From NCBI GenBank assembly GCA_026874595.1, contig CM049319.1, forward strand, positions 63,914,917-63,978,916: a stretch of DNA of 64,000 bases. Reading direction: 5' to 3'. Positions within the stretch are counted from its first letter, which is position 1. Every line of letters starts with the position of its first letter. The position numbers and the translations under genes are program-made. The stretch comes from Sipunculus nudus (Eukaryota; Annelida; Sipuncula; Golfingiida; Sipunculidae). The notes beneath the pieces are model-generated. The model ran no database searches and was not told the DNA's origin. It saw only the letters and a program-made list of their open reading frames with translations. Positions 25,604 through 38,040 of the stretch are shown here, in pieces.

Positions 25604-28373
25604 GCAGAAAAGCAGGTAAATTGATCTATAGACAGGGATGTACTGACAGTGAAGGACCAGCGGATCACGTCCAAGTTTGATAAGGCCATGCTGGATACCG
25701 GCGGTAGATCTTGTACGGACAAAATGTTCACTTGATAATAACCTATTTGTAAGTCGCCAGCTACCTGGCGTTATTTCGCCTGGAGTTCTCTGCCTGGTAG
25801 AAGGAATAATCGCAATGCTAAGCTCTCCGCCATTATCAAACGTTGGGTGGAAATTTGGTCGCAAGTATTTCAAAGGTTTTTTTTTTTTTGGCCGCCTTTG
25901 TGTGTTCGGTACGGTCTAAAACTTAGATGTCTCATTCGGCAGGGGATACCTCTAGTTTAAATAATTAGTACAAGTAAACAGTCTTCTTGTGCACCCAGTC
26001 ACACAAGGAGAAATGTCATAATTGTCAAAATTAAATATGTCAAAACACATTTAAACATTCACCAACACAAACGGTAAGAAAGCAGAACAGTATAGTGGAT
26101 GTCTTACTCAGGGCAGGGGTAAAATATTAGCGTTTTATTGCTTGGCTGACTTGTTGCGTGCCCATTGGCTCGGGGGGGGGGGGGGGGGGAGGCTCCCCTC
26201 TCATGTTTACGGCCGAGGAACAAAGTACCTTTTTTCCCTTATTTTTTTATGGGAATAAAATAGAAAAATATTAATTTTGCTGTTATTCCTTCAATCAGTT
26301 TATAGTTTCGTGATATTTGCGACAATAATCTTTCAGTTAGGCATCTCATATTGAAAATATTTTGCATATGTCTATTGCCTTATTAAACAGTCAGGAAACT
26401 CAACAAATTTTTGGAATGTTTAAATCAAATGAAGAATACGGAATTGTATAATGCTGAAATTTAGGGCAAAATTCTTTGGGTATAAAATTATATTACATAA
26501 TGTGAAGGGGACTGAAAAAAATGTTTATTTTCCAGGGAGAGGGATTATATCCTGTGTGTCAGAAGGGGATTGGGGACGGTTATAAGAGGGTAGAAGTCCT
26601 TATTTCGGGGGGGGGGGGGGGGGTTCTGTCGGGTCTCCTGTGGACCGCCCTCCATACATTTTCTCAGCAGAGAAAGTCCATGTTTGTGCCGAACCGTGAT
26701 CTTGTTTATATTGTATTTACGTTTCGTTTGGTCGTCAACCTGGAAAAAATATAGGTGATAACAGGTGATTCATTACTATGGCAACAAACAAGGTTTGGCC
26801 GGTGGTGATTTGTCATGTTTCACACTTACGGAGTCTGCCGTTGATGAAGGAATCCAGCATATTGTGTGTATGATGGATGGCGCCAAAATGATCTTCGTCT
26901 GCTCAGACGACCCTTGTTCTGGCAACACGTGACTGGCGTGCTATATTTTACGATAAAAGGGGAGAGGTGCAAAAATAATCACGTGTACATCAAGAAACAT
27001 GACATTTGAATCAAAGGTAGACGGGACTGGTGATCGATTGATCTTATGTAGAAGTTTTTTTCCAAAGTGTGCAAGATTTATATTAAAATCTGCGTGATGT
27101 AAACTGTGAAAGTTCATGTTCTAGCTGCCTCACACAAACATTACGAAAAGTGTTTCACGAAGTCCGGACATTGTAATATATTATTATAAAGTGTTATAAC
27201 AGTTTATAAAATGCAGTTCAGGACTTCTACCTATAGCTCTTGATTCAATGTAACCACATCATTTTCGTTCCAGAAGAGGTCCAAGAGAATAATATACAAA
27301 TAATTTAACAAAATTATCTATTTTTGATGTATGATTATTCAAATTTTGTATTATTCATTAATGCCCGATGTAAGGTATAATTCAAAAGTTAGCTGAAGAA
27401 GGGTAAGAACCAGTTCCCTCAGCAACTTAAAAGTGGTTAGTTAACAGGTTTTGAGGTTTTTTTGTGATTAATTTTGAGGAAACATTTTGAGATTAAAGAG
27501 GAGAGATATCCCAAGCTTAATTTTTCGAAGATTCGACACCAAGCCTGGCGCAAACGTATCCAAGAGGCACAATCCAGCGTATCTACAGGCCTGTACCGCA
27601 AACAATTCTTAATTAATTTTCTTGTTTGCATTACAGCTGTCAAGGTGGACAGTTAACCCTCTAAAGCGTGGTCAGATCTTACCAAAGTGGTTCAGACCAT
27701 GATATTTGGCATTCAGCATGAGGACATGCAACAACCTCTATATATTACGTTTTTATACAGTTGTGTTGACTCAGTTGAGGTATAAATTGAAACTTAATGA
27801 TCAGTGTGTATGGAAATATTGGCAATGACTCAAGAAAACCAAATAACTGTTACCTCTATTGTCTCTTGTTTACAGTCTTGCTAGGTGGGTCTGTTCTTGG
27901 GGGACGTCATGGGGATCCATAAAGGAAACACCATATATCGGGTATTAGTAGGTATTTTGCATAGACCCCCCCCCCCCTTTAATTTTCCTGAGATTCCCGT
28001 TTGGGGTTGACTCTAATCAAATTGGAAACCCTCCCCAACAGGTGTTCGGACTCAATTCCTTAACTGATGCAGAATGTTTTGGCTTGTTCCGGCTCGCCTG
28101 TCCGGAGAGGCAAGACGAGAATTCGAACGTTGTTTCTGGTGGAGCAGCACTTACGTCCACTGGGTGACGAACGAGTGAACTTACACCAGGTTACAGACAG
28201 TTTGGTGCCTGAATACAAACAATACAAGGAATAACTGAGAGTGACCTTTAGCTTTCATGGACACACTGCGCAGACCCGTACTCCAGAGGTACGACTTTGC
28301 TGGTTAGCGTTTGTGGGCTTCAAATTCTGCAGCCGACAATGCACCAAGGCTTTACATGCACAGATGCCGTGTG
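25600..28373. other. Intergenic or intronic DNA with long poly-G runs
   Basis: G18 at 26172-26189 and G17 at 26607-26623, plus a C run near 27967. No coding or RNA feature is recognised in the rest. Confidence 0.5.
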
Positions 28374-28516
28374 GAGGGGCGGATCCAGGATTCAGGAACA
28401 GATGGAGGAACCCAAGAGGACTAATTATTAAACATAAAAAAAAGATCTCCAGGCCCAGAAAAAGGGGAGGGTGTTCGGATTTTATAAATTGGTCGAACAC
28501 CCGGATATGGACCAGG
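28374..28516 (+). mobile_element. CAGGGGCGGATCC-end miniature element, partial copy
   Basis: GAGGGGCGGATCCAGGATTCAGG starts the copy, followed by CCCAAGAGGACTAATTATTAAACATAA and CCCAGAAAAAGGGGAGGG, matching the first two thirds of the copy at 29886. The far terminus is not clear; CCCGGATATGGACCAG near 28516 may be its relic. Confidence 0.65.
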
Positions 28517-29885
28517 TAACAACTGAAGGAATGTCTTATAATTATGTCCAATATTAAGCAGAAATTGAGCGGGTTACGCATGCTTCAAATTTGGGCTAGA
28601 TGTAAAATGCTCTCATTGGTCTGATTACAATTCTTTGTTCTGTGCTCACCCTGGAGGTCGGGCCCAGAGAACCTTGCCACACAAAGCAGCGGTTACACGA
28701 AAGGATGTATAGGACGAGTGTAGTGTATAACTGCCGTCTGAGGACCGGAGCAGATTACTGGCACACTGGTGATTCTGAGTCAACGCAGGCTTGATGACCA
28801 TAAGATTATTCTGAACTTAATGAAGGTAATGTTTGTTGATTTGATTCTTTGTTGATTTCAGTTGAATATGTATTTATAAACGAATTTATTATTAGCCATT
28901 GTGTGTTTGCGTTCATTCGTCAATATTTGTATTGAGCTATTTTTTTTATTTAAGTGGGGGGGGGGGGGGCGGCATGATCTGTCAAACTACTCTTATTGCT
29001 TTCGTGCCTAATGTACTCAAAAGCCGTTTGCACTCCAAGAGCGTGTCCAATATGGTTTCTCCAATATCGAATTTTATATACGGTATTCAATACTCTTCAG
29101 TTCAGGTTAAATGTGCGTCAGAGGGTATTCAGTACCATAAGATATTCGATTCACTTCCCGTTATATGATCTGTGTCTAATTAATTATAGCGTACACTTCA
29201 CATTTCACCTATTGTGTAAGCGTTGTGGAAACGATATTATAAGGGTGAGTGCAAATACCCTAACAATGAACTGAGTACAGAGACTACTTGCAGATGCGAA
29301 TTCATCGATGCGGATCGAAACGCGAATGGACAGGGGTGTAGGGTGAACAAATCGTATATTTGGGGGAAGGAAAGGGTACCAAAGCATACAGATGTAGTGT
29401 GAACAAGGGCCGCCAATTTAAATTTGGATACGATGTAATACGAAGCATGATACTGCACAAAATTCTGGCTTTTTTTTTTGCTTCCTATCGCAAAGTGTAT
29501 GCTGAAATACGATACGAAGTCCTACGATCTCGTCTTTGTGTCTTATCGTATTTTTCAAGCATGTTCGAAATCTTCGTATCGTAACTGGCTGTCTATCGTA
29601 TCATAATCAAATTTATAACGTGTACACGCTGGGCTTATAAGGCTAAGTCCTTTCCTTGTCGTGTCTTTCTTTATATTTATTGTTCGTTGCGTTTAAAGCC
29701 AAATTTATTTGATGAATAGAACCAACTTTGTCAGGCGCACACATGGTGCTGTACAGTATTTGATGTAATAATTACATCCCCTTTTGCAAGAAATTCGTAT
29801 ATAATGTACGGCATAATACGATATGAATCTAGGGTATTTACCAAACGACGTTGCTATAGTAATTTTAGAAAACGTACCATATCCA
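28517..29885. other. Intergenic DNA with poly-G and a TACGATA-rich patch
   Basis: G14 at 28956-28969. From about 29424 to 29610, and again near 29816, the words ATACGATA, TATCGTAT and CGTATCGTA recur on both strands at short intervals, suggesting a decayed tandem or foldback repeat. No gene recognised. Confidence 0.45.
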
Positions 29886-30071
29886 CAGGGGCGGATTCAG
29901 GAAAAGGAGGGGTCCAACCAGAAGGACTTATGACAAAGCATAAGAAAAGTTCCCTGGTCTGGAAAAGACGGGGCCAGGCCAGAAAAAAATGGCGTAATAC
30001 CCGTAAAAGAAAGGTTGCGGTGGCTAAAAAGGGGGAACCGGAACCCCTGGACCCCCCCGGATCCGCTGCTG
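29886..30071 (+). mobile_element. CAGGGGCGGATCC-end miniature element, full copy
   Basis: Begins CAGGGGCGGATTCAGG and ends CCCGGATCCGCTGCTG. These ends are inverted repeats differing at a few positions, over 186 bp. The interior has a tRNA-free, A- and G-rich body with CCAGAAGGACTTATGAC, as in the other copies. No transposase is encoded. Confidence 0.78.
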
Positions 30072-30334
30072 ATCGAAGTTACGGGAGGTGGATGCCTCAC
30101 CTTACAGTGTTTATGTATTGACGGTTGCGTTTCTATTTAGTTTTTGCATGTACCGTCAAAGCTTGCTCCGGCAAGGGGAATGCTGTTGTCTATCGTCTTT
30201 AGTTATGTTGCTTTGGTAAACCTACTTCAACCCTTGACCGCCCCAGATAAGCTGTAAGTTAGGTATTACGGGGGATTCCTGGAGAAGGCTCTGTTAACAG
30301 TAATTATAATCGTTATTTATTTGGTTTGTGTCAT

Positions 30335-30396
30335 CTGCCGGACTCAAACCCGGAACCATCAACTGTCAAACAAGGAAGACGCCTACGCCACCAGGA
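30335..30396 (-). mobile_element. tRNA-like SINE head or tRNA relic
   Basis: On the minus strand TGGTGGCGTAGGCG (plus 30380-30393) resembles an A box and GGTTTGAGTCC (plus 30339-30349) is a good B box, about 35 bp apart. The full cloverleaf is not intact, so it is a tRNA-like promoter remnant, probably a SINE head. It lies directly beside the hairpin at 30403. Confidence 0.45.
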
Positions 30397-30402
30397 ATGT
30401 CG

Positions 30403-30486
30403 TAATATTCACAAATGTACAGTCACTAATGCGCGCATTATCCGAGGTTCATGCGCGCATTAGTGACTGTACATTTGTGAATATTA
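30403..30486. repeat. Perfect 36-bp inverted repeat (hairpin)
   Basis: Left arm 30403-30438 and right arm 30451-30486 are perfect reverse complements, with a 12-bp loop TATCCGAGGTTC. The arms include AATGCGCGCATT, itself a palindrome. Its right arm flows into the R1 copy at 30487, and related wording (GGAATGTTCACAAAT) occurs at the same place in R1 copy 6, so the hairpin may have formed by inverted duplication of R1 sequence. Confidence 0.95.
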
Positions 30487-30625
30487 CTTAGTGACGTTCC
30501 TGGATCTGGATCATGTGCGGGATCCACACCAAAATCTAATGGTGAGTTATCAGGTTATGTTGTGAACAAACACACATACACACACCCTTACACACACACA
30601 TACACACACACATACACACACGTAA
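30487..30625 (+). repeat. Interspersed repeat family R1, copy 5, ending in CA microsatellite
   Basis: GTGACGTTCCTGGATC, CATGTGCGGGATCCACACC, AAAATCTAATGG, GTTATGTTGTGAACAAACAC and then ACACAC/ATACAC repeats to about 30623. It lacks the central CATGAAC block of longer copies, so it is internally deleted. Confidence 0.7.
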
Positions 30626-32580
30626 TATACGCACAACTGATCGCCGCTTCTATTTTCAAGAATTAGATTTTTTTTATGAAAACCAAAGTCTTCAAGAGTA
30701 ATAAGCAAAAACGTGCATTAATATAAATATTGTTCATTCATTTATATAATGTAGAAAAGTCTTAATCTTTGTGCTGTTCATATGTCGCACTTTTTTTTAT
30801 AAATTAATAATGATTTAAATTAATTTCCAAGTCACTTCATTGTTTCCGTCCGAACCATCTGAAAAGATTCTGATGCTTGTTAATATTTTTGTCCTTAAGT
30901 GCGTGGATCAGTTTATTTAGTTAAATAGCATGAACCCTACGTTTATCGGACTTGTTTCTACCAGATATTTGTTACCAGTCATGTGTGCTTTCGTGATGTT
31001 TATCAATGGCTTACTTTTAATCTTTTTGGTCTTTAAGGTCTTTGATCTGAAAACGGGCTAACCTGCACAACAGATATGTTTCTGATCATTTCTATGAGCG
31101 GCCCATTAACAATGTATATCCTGCCCTTTCCAGATCTTATAGTAAACGAACGGGTAAAGCAAATGTAATAAATCCTTTGGAAAAGACAAGGAATATTCTC
31201 CAGGGGAAGCTAATTATTCAGGGCACCATCTGCTTTTGATTCTGGTCATTTTTAAGCAGACATCTCAAAGAAATCGCATTTTATTGTTTCCTGTGCATAC
31301 AGGGCGCCTATACTCTTAGTCTGCCTATACTCTTGATGTATATTTTCTCGTAAGATACTGTATATTTCGCCTTTTCTGATTCCTAAAAATGAATGAATAA
31401 TACTCAAATACTGGGGGATGGGGCATAGGAATTTTATATCAAAGCATTTCAAAGCGAAATAACTGAGGGACACATGGGTTGATAAAATTACAAGAATTAT
31501 AAGAGTGACATTACGCAGATACGCGAAGATTAGTTTAAACGTAATAGCTTGATAAAATCAGTGATTGTTTCATTTTCTATACTCGTGTGGATATACCCTG
31601 TGTACAATATTTATTTGTTAATAATTATTTATTTATTCTGATAAATATATCTAAAAAGGATATTTGAAAATATAACGAATTTATTTACATCTTCATTGAG
31701 TTTTATAGTGAGACCTACCAAACAAGATGTACAGGCACTCTGACGCTTGTCGGAAACTCTCTATTGTCAAAGTTTGAAATGGTACAAATAACATATGTGT
31801 CACATTGGTCTTGCAACTTTTACAAAGTTACTGATAAACCGTGGCAGACTGGTAATCGTGTCGGCTGGACAAACCCATTTTAGCAGACAGAACACTATGT
31901 AATGCGTCTGCCTGGCCAACTTCATTACCAGCTTGTCTAGTCGTATATTGTTTTACAAAGTATGAAACCAAATGAAATAAAAAAACTTTTAAGTGAAATG
32001 GAATGTTTTATAATCGGCAGACTTGTGAGACTTCATATTTGGTCAAAAGTCCGTTGATCTAAGTAAGTGAGTTGTATTATTATATCGTGTATATAAAATG
32101 TAAAGTAAATGGGTTCTTTGGGTGGACCTTTTCAGAACTCAAATGTTTCCCGTTTGAACCATGGTTTCTCTAGGAACTATTTTCCCAGACTTTTGCGTTC
32201 TTTTAGGTATAGGTTAAGTTCCTGTAATGTTTTTAAATGAATCCGCATAGCTGATAAACAACAGTTAAATAGAATTCGCAACAGATTTACATTGTATGAG
32301 GAGGCTCAACTTTCTTAAAAATACAAAAAAAAACATGTTTTTATAACACAGTAGGAAAAAATAAAATGGCATAAATAAAATATTTTTGTGGTACTGATGA
32401 ATGTACACTTGTATTCTCATGAAGCCGTGGCCATTTAAGACTTGCAGGATCAGTATTTGTATCACAATAAAAATAGTATCATACACCGAGGATGATAAAC
32501 TAACAGATTTATACCATTGCCAGTTATTATGCATTAGCATATTGAACCCCTAACTTTTCCTGTTCAGCTGTATTAGTCCC
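30626..32580. other. Intergenic or intronic DNA
   Basis: A loose GGTTC/GAACC-rich patch at about 32110-32240 recalls the repeat at 11524. No gene recognised. Confidence 0.5.
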
Positions 32581-33044
32581 TTAAAGGACCCCAATCACCT
32601 ACCTTTGGAAAAGAATTTATGCGATTTCTGGCTTCCCGTGTGTTTATATTAATGATCTCACGGTAATTTTGATTGTGAAAAGTTCTTACAAGGCGTCCGT
32701 GAAGGATTTGTGAACCTGTTTATCAACAAAATGTTAACACAGCTATGTTGAAAAACGGGAAAAACATGTATCCTAAGGTTTTAGGTTGCATATATGCGGA
32801 GGTAGAAAGGTCACTTGTAGCAAAACGCAATTTGGAAAACTCTGGCTTATCTGACTTGCTGCCATATGCCCTTGTTGAATATATTTTGATTAATTTAGTG
32901 GGCCCCGCATATTATAAACACGTTGATTTAAACAAAACAACAGCCTGTGTGCGGTGATATCCACGTTTTCTGACCTATTTTTATGAAAGCTCTATGGGAT
33001 GACCTTAGTTTATAAAGGTTAGATAGGTGATTGAGCCCCTTTAA
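32581..33044 (-). mobile_element. TTAA-flanked miniature element, copy 1
   Basis: Bounded by TTAA at 32581 and at 33041-33044. The ends read TTAAAGGACCCCAATCACCT on one side and, reverse complemented, TTAAAGGGGCTCAATCACCT on the other. The whole 464 bp is the reverse complement of the element at 40014-40479. TTAA target sites are the hallmark of piggyBac-type transposition. No transposase is encoded, so it would be a non-autonomous derivative. The family assignment rests on the target site only. Confidence 0.8.
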
Positions 33045-33877
33045 AATATAAAAAAATGAAGACAAACTGTGGAGAAAACATAACCTCCGGCAATGGTAGA
33101 GGTAATTATTGGCTGCCAAGTAGACAATCTTATTTCCGACCCTTTGCAGCCTTTAAAAGCTGCAACAGCCAAAGGCAAACCACAGTCGTACGCAAAGCAG
33201 AAAAGTATTAACGTATTATGTAAGAAAATGCCGCCGGGCTAGAGTTCACGAAAACTGGATATCACAGACGTCATACGAGCGTTCTCTAGTGGGCCGTTGT
33301 AAATTGTTCAGATTTCCCGAAAGACCTTACAGAAGTCATTAACGTCGAATTTTTCTCTGTCGCCGGCATATTGTACGAATCACTCCCTCGTTGTAATGAC
33401 GAAGGAAAGTTTAGTGCCCAGTACGTCCTAGCTATAGGGAAACCAAAATTACACTGCGAAAGATTTAAATAGGACGTGGCGTGATGAACTACCTGATGTA
33501 TTGTCGAGGAAAGGTAATTACATCATTTAAAGGTACTTTGGCATCCCTTCAGGCCCTGCTTCGAGTAATTTGACGTCCATGTTTTTTAAAAACGCAGTTC
33601 TGTGCACAAACAACGGTCACCTTCAGGAAACGACAGAAGATCACGACCAGACTTTGGAGATGCAAAATAATGAATAATTTGGAAAGATTCAAATTTAAGG
33701 AACAAAAATACTTTATTAAACAGATAAATCGATTTTTCTGTGATTGGTGTCTGAAGGACGGAGCTAAGGTTTTCTGTATGTAATCTTGAGAAAATTAGAG
33801 AAATTCTGTCCTGTTTTTACCTTAGGAACCACTGATGTACGAAGGGAAAAGTAAAGCACATGCATAAACTCATGCAT

Positions 33878-33918
<41 letters not shown>

Positions 33919-35012
33919 AATGTATATAAATATATATTTATGTATTTATATATATATATATGTAACAGTCATGTATAAATTCAACCAATTTACAAATTGC
34001 CTGATTCACCAAGCTAATTTATAAAATGACTGATTTTTTCAGGCACTTTACAAATTAACTGAAAAATCTCAGTTTATTTAAAACATTGACTCAACTGATT
34101 TAATATAGATTTTTGTTTCATAAATCTCATTATTTTGAACTTTACATTGTTCTTTAGTATAACCAACTATTCTGAGTTTCTACATTCGAGGCTTCCTATG
34201 AAGGACATCGATCAGGTTATAAAACACTTATTGTTGAGGAATAACCAGAAGCATTTAGCTGAAATATGCATACTGTTCTAACATAATGAAATATGCATAC
34301 TATTTTTCATCTTATATGACTACATCTATTCATATTTAGGATCGATAATCAAGTCAAAAGGAAGCTTATAGGAAATATTCAAATGTGCCATAATATGTGA
34401 AATATATTTGATGAAGGACTGTCTTGATAAATAACATTACATAATTGTTAATATCAAATTCATGATTAAGATATGCTTCGGTGAGTTATAAAAGGAAGGG
34501 GTTTAATCACAAATGCCGACTGTGTTTGTTACTTATGCGGAGTTTGCCTTGCATTTGTGTGTATGGTACTCCCATTACTGATCAGAATTATTCGTATAAT
34601 GTAACCCGAAATAATATAACTCTTATAAAAAATAGTAATAATTCATTTAGTAACAATAGATTGTTTCCATCATAGAAACCATAAGGAAATGTTAAGTACA
34701 TGTTTTTATCATCGGCCGATATATGGTGAGTCTCTGTCATATTATATCTCCCTATATTATATCTGCGCAGATGTACGGGTCATTAGCTGAGCGACTTAAT
34801 TACTCGCTCAGGGTTCGGACTGCCTTACAGAAAAGGAATAAAGTACAGAATATATGCAATTACCGAAATTAATGTCAGCAGCATCATTATGTGCAGGCCC
34901 TCCATCGTCTCAAAAGCTGAGACGATAAAAGGTTATAATAAATCAGTCTTAAATATCCTTTGAAATATTTTTTGAGTGTATCTTTAAATGTGGCTTAATG
35001 AAGAACCATTAT
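33045..35012. other. Intergenic or intronic DNA with CA-TA microsatellite
   Basis: A CACACA then TA tract lies at 33877-33916, and further TA-rich sequence to 33961. Nothing else recognised. Confidence 0.5.
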
Positions 35013-35019
35013 CACTGCC

Positions 35020-35123
35020 TGGTGCGGTGAATCGGTTAACACTCCGCAATAAAGCAGAAATAGAGCCATGTGCACGTGTGGTCAGCGGGACTGACATTCC
35101 TGAGAAGATGGGGTTCGAATCCG
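35020..35123 (+). other. tRNA-like sequence with widely spaced A and B boxes
   Basis: TGGTGCGGTGAATCGGTTAAC (35020-35040) resembles an A-box region and GGGGTTCGAATCCG (35110-35123) is a near-canonical B box. The boxes are about 70-75 bp apart, more than in a normal tRNA without an intron. It lies just outside the Ngaro element's left repeat. It may be a tRNA-derived SINE head with an insertion, or a coincidence. Confidence 0.35.
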
Positions 35124-35168
35124 ATAACGGCTGCTGCATGCCAGCAGATGCGTCCGCAATAAAAAGTG

Positions 35169-35298
35169 GCAATTAAGGTAGTTAATTGTTTTAAGCCAAC
35201 GACCGCGGGAGGGGTCACGATTCACCGACCCTTCACTACTGTGGCCACTTGGCAAAGTGGAAACACGCCAGTTGCTCGGTTGCCGTGGTACAAGCAAA
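35169..35298 (+). repeat. Ngaro-like element, split direct repeat A1
   Basis: Starts GCAATTAAGGTAGTTAATTG and ends near GTACAAGC. It matches A2 at 39182-39329 closely, with a short indel in the GACCGCGGGAGG region. It marks the 5' end of the element. Confidence 0.88.
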
Positions 35299-35465
35299 AA
35301 AAAAAAGATTTAAGCAGAATGAACCAGGAAGAGAACCAGGAATTAGAACAACAGAAACCTCGCCTTTGCGCCTGTTAAGGTAGGCCGTGTAAAGGCCTCG
35401 AGGGGCCTTATGGTCCTTAATGTAAGCACCATGTCCCGCACGACACTCCAGTAATAGAGAGCCAA

Positions 35466-36444
35466 TTGGGAAAGTGCAGTGATTTTCAGCATTCTGTAGA
35501 CTCAAAGAACGACAGTATGAACATCCTTATCGAACAAATGCAGAACGTGAATTTGAACCTTACGGCTCTCATAGAGACACAGGCCACTCTTACAAAACTA
35601 GTTATGTCCGTACATCAAGGGCTAGCGCATTCAGCTACTAACCAGTGTGATATTTCCACAGACGCAAAAGAGGCCGAGCAACCAGTTTCAGGTCCCGAAG
35701 TGACAGTGCAACCCAAGACGGCTCGGCTAGGCTTGTCTGAAAAGGTGATAGCAGTAGCCCAGCTCGGTGAGTACGTGAATTTCCTTGACTTTCTACCAAA
35801 TGCAGAAAGTTGTAGTCAGGAGCTAGAAGCCATCCTGGTGTATGGTACGTTAGAAATGCGCCCTAAGAAGCCTAAAAAGGTCATAGACAATTTTAACGGT
35901 TGGCTATTTGCATGGACAAACTATGAAAGAGTAGTTTTACATAGATACCCACAATTGTACACAAACTTGGTCGAATACCGCTCCTTCGTGCAAGAGTGTG
36001 ATAAAAAATTCGTTTGGCCAGCGGTTTACGCGTATGACGTAAGACATCGTACAAAACTCTCAGGGACGGCTCACCCATTTCAGTTACACATAGTATGTAC
36101 GGAACTATACGCTACGATTTTGGACGCTACTGTTATAAGGAAAGGTGGTTTTAGATGTTTTAAGTGCCGTTCTCATTCCATATCCGTTCAAGAGTTCCCC
36201 TTTCGGGCGGAGCTCGCCCAAAAAGAGGCGAGCGACACCTGTCATCAGGACCAGAGTGCCCCTTGTAACTCAAGTACCGGGCGTAAGGCAATCTCGGAAC
36301 GATGGTTTTTACAACGGGACAGAAGGAAGCAGCAACTATCAGATCGGTCGATGCAGTTTCCCAGCTTGCAAGAGAGCCCATGTGTGCCGGAACTGTAAAG
36401 GACCTGACCCGTATAACCAATGTAAACAGTGTAATCCGAACTAG
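35466..36444 (+). pseudogene. Ngaro-like ORF1 (Gag-like), frameshifted
   Basis: A 310-codon open frame (35466-36398) shows a probable coiled segment near its start (residues about 15-55) and a basic patch RPKKPKK at about residue 130. The expected cysteine-rich end is in another frame: 36145-36444 ends with CSFPACKRAHVCRNCKG, which fits the C-x4-C-x3-H-x2-C cluster found at the C-terminus of DIRS/Ngaro ORF1 proteins. A frameshift between about 36140 and 36330 therefore splits the gene. The protein would package element RNA in the cytoplasm. The true start codon is uncertain, since the open stretch begins upstream of any clear context. Confidence 0.72.
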
Positions 36445-37363
36445 ATCGCCATTAAATTTACCGGCATGGAAGGAAGCATTACGCTTACATCGGGACCAAA
36501 ATTTCGTAAACAGATTACTTTATGGTATAGAGCATGGAGTGAGAATAGGGCACAATGGCCCCTGAGAAACACGTGTAAGTCCCAACTGGCCATCCACGAA
36601 AACCCACGCGGCCGTGGTCAAAGAATCCATTGATAAAGACCTGAAGCTCAAACGCAGGGCAGGACCATTTTCACAACCACCATTCCGACATTTTGTCGCT
36701 TCGCCGTTAGGAGTGTATCACAAGAAACGCTCAGACAAATATGGTGTCATACACGGTCTCTCGTTGCCGCCGGGCCAAGCTGTAAACGAATACATTACCG
36801 ATGAGGAATGTGCCGTACGTTATATCTCTATGGATCAGGTGGTCGCAATCGTGAAATCCTACGGGAAAAACGCCTTACTCGCTAAGCTTGACCTTAAGAA
36901 CGCTTACAGACATATCGTTGTCGCTCCAGAGGACTGGGAATTATCAGGAAGTTCCTGGCCAGTAACTGACTCCGAAGGGATGGAACGCGTAGAATACTTC
37001 GTCGATCTTGTGCTCCCGTTCGGGGTTCGTAGTTCGGCTCGTCTGTTCAACGATTATGCCGACGCTCTTCAGTACGTAATGCGCGACAGGGGCGCGACAG
37101 TCGTGGAGCATTACCTAGACGATTACGTCACTTGCGGATCTCCGGCATCATGCCAGTGTAATGATAATCTGAAGATTATGCTGAAGAGTTGCGAGGACCT
37201 GGGTTTAACTGTCCAGCCTTCTAAAGTGACTTGCCCCTCTACACGCATGGAATACCTTTGTATCATTATTGACACGGAAATGATGGCGCTTCAGATTTCC
37301 GAGGAAAGAATGTCCGAAGTCATGAGCGAACTATCACTTTGGATGGGAAAAGCGCACCTGTAA
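36440..37363 (+). pseudogene. Ngaro-like reverse transcriptase, with an in-frame stop
   Basis: The N-terminal part reads LNLPAWKEALRLH and FVNRLLYGIEHG, a conserved lead-in of DIRS/Ngaro Pol. A TGA at 36563-36565 interrupts it, and the same frame resumes with the RT core. Motif A LLAKLDLKNAYRHI, motif B LPFGVRSSARLFNDY and the catalytic YLDD (in HYLDDYV) are intact. The frame is lost at about 37361, just before the sequence SLIGKLTFVAKVV that begins the RNase H connection. It would copy element RNA into DNA. Because catalytic residues survive, decay of this part is limited to the stop and the downstream frameshift. Confidence 0.87.
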
Positions 37364-37373
37364 AAAACTATCT

Positions 37374-38038
37374 TTGATAGGAAAATTAACTTTTGTCGCT
37401 AAGGTAGTTCGGCCGGGTAGAACATTCACTAGATGCCTTATTGACTTAGCAAAGAAAGTCAAGCATCTGCATCACCGAACGCGGCTTAGTAAAGCTGCAC
37501 GTAAAGACATCGGTTGGTGGTTAGAGTATTTGCCATCATGGAACAAATTAAGCTTATTCTACGATTCCGACTGGACAGTCAATGCAGACATCCATCTTTG
37601 GAGTGACGCGTCAGACTTCGGTTTCGGTGCGGTGTGCGGAAACGAGTGGATTTGTGGTTCGTTTAGTGACGAACGTGGCGGCCTCGCACAGGAAATTATC
37701 GCCTGGCGCGAATTGTATGCTCTCGTTTTAGCGGCAGCCACATGGGGACATAAATTCGCCAAGAAAACGTTTTGTTCCATTGCGATTATATGAAAATTGT
37801 GAACATTCTGCAAAAAGGCGCGTAAAAAAATGATAAGATTATGTCATTGGTACGATCACTATTCTTTATATGTGCTAATTACAATTTTATGTGTAGTGCC
37901 AAACACGTCACAGGGGCCAAAAACCCGGCCGCCGACGCCTTGTCTCGTGGGCAAATTGCGAGGTTTAAAGCACTTAATCCACAGGCTAATGAGCACATGA
38001 CAGAGACTGGGTGTATCCCCTTCAATGTTTTACCTTAA
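37374..38038 (+). pseudogene. Ngaro-like RNase H domain, frameshifted
   Basis: Frame 37374-37793 carries SLIGKLTFVAKVVRPGR, then HLWSDASDFGFGAVCGNEW, where the first D is the usual catalytic aspartate, and IIAWRELYALVLAAATWG, where the E is the second acidic residue. The FHCDYM segment, where the third aspartate normally sits, is read only after a frameshift near 37780. The rest, including AKHVTGAKNPAADALSRGQIARF, a well-known RNase H tail ending in ADALSR, is in the frame 37841-38038. A stop and a shift therefore separate the two halves. The domain would degrade RNA in RNA-DNA hybrids during reverse transcription. Confidence 0.85.
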
Positions 38039-38040
38039 AC

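Noticed and set aside
25471-25873. Two minus-strand frames with Ser-Leu repeats
   Set aside because: They cross the (GA)n tract and have no domain outside it.
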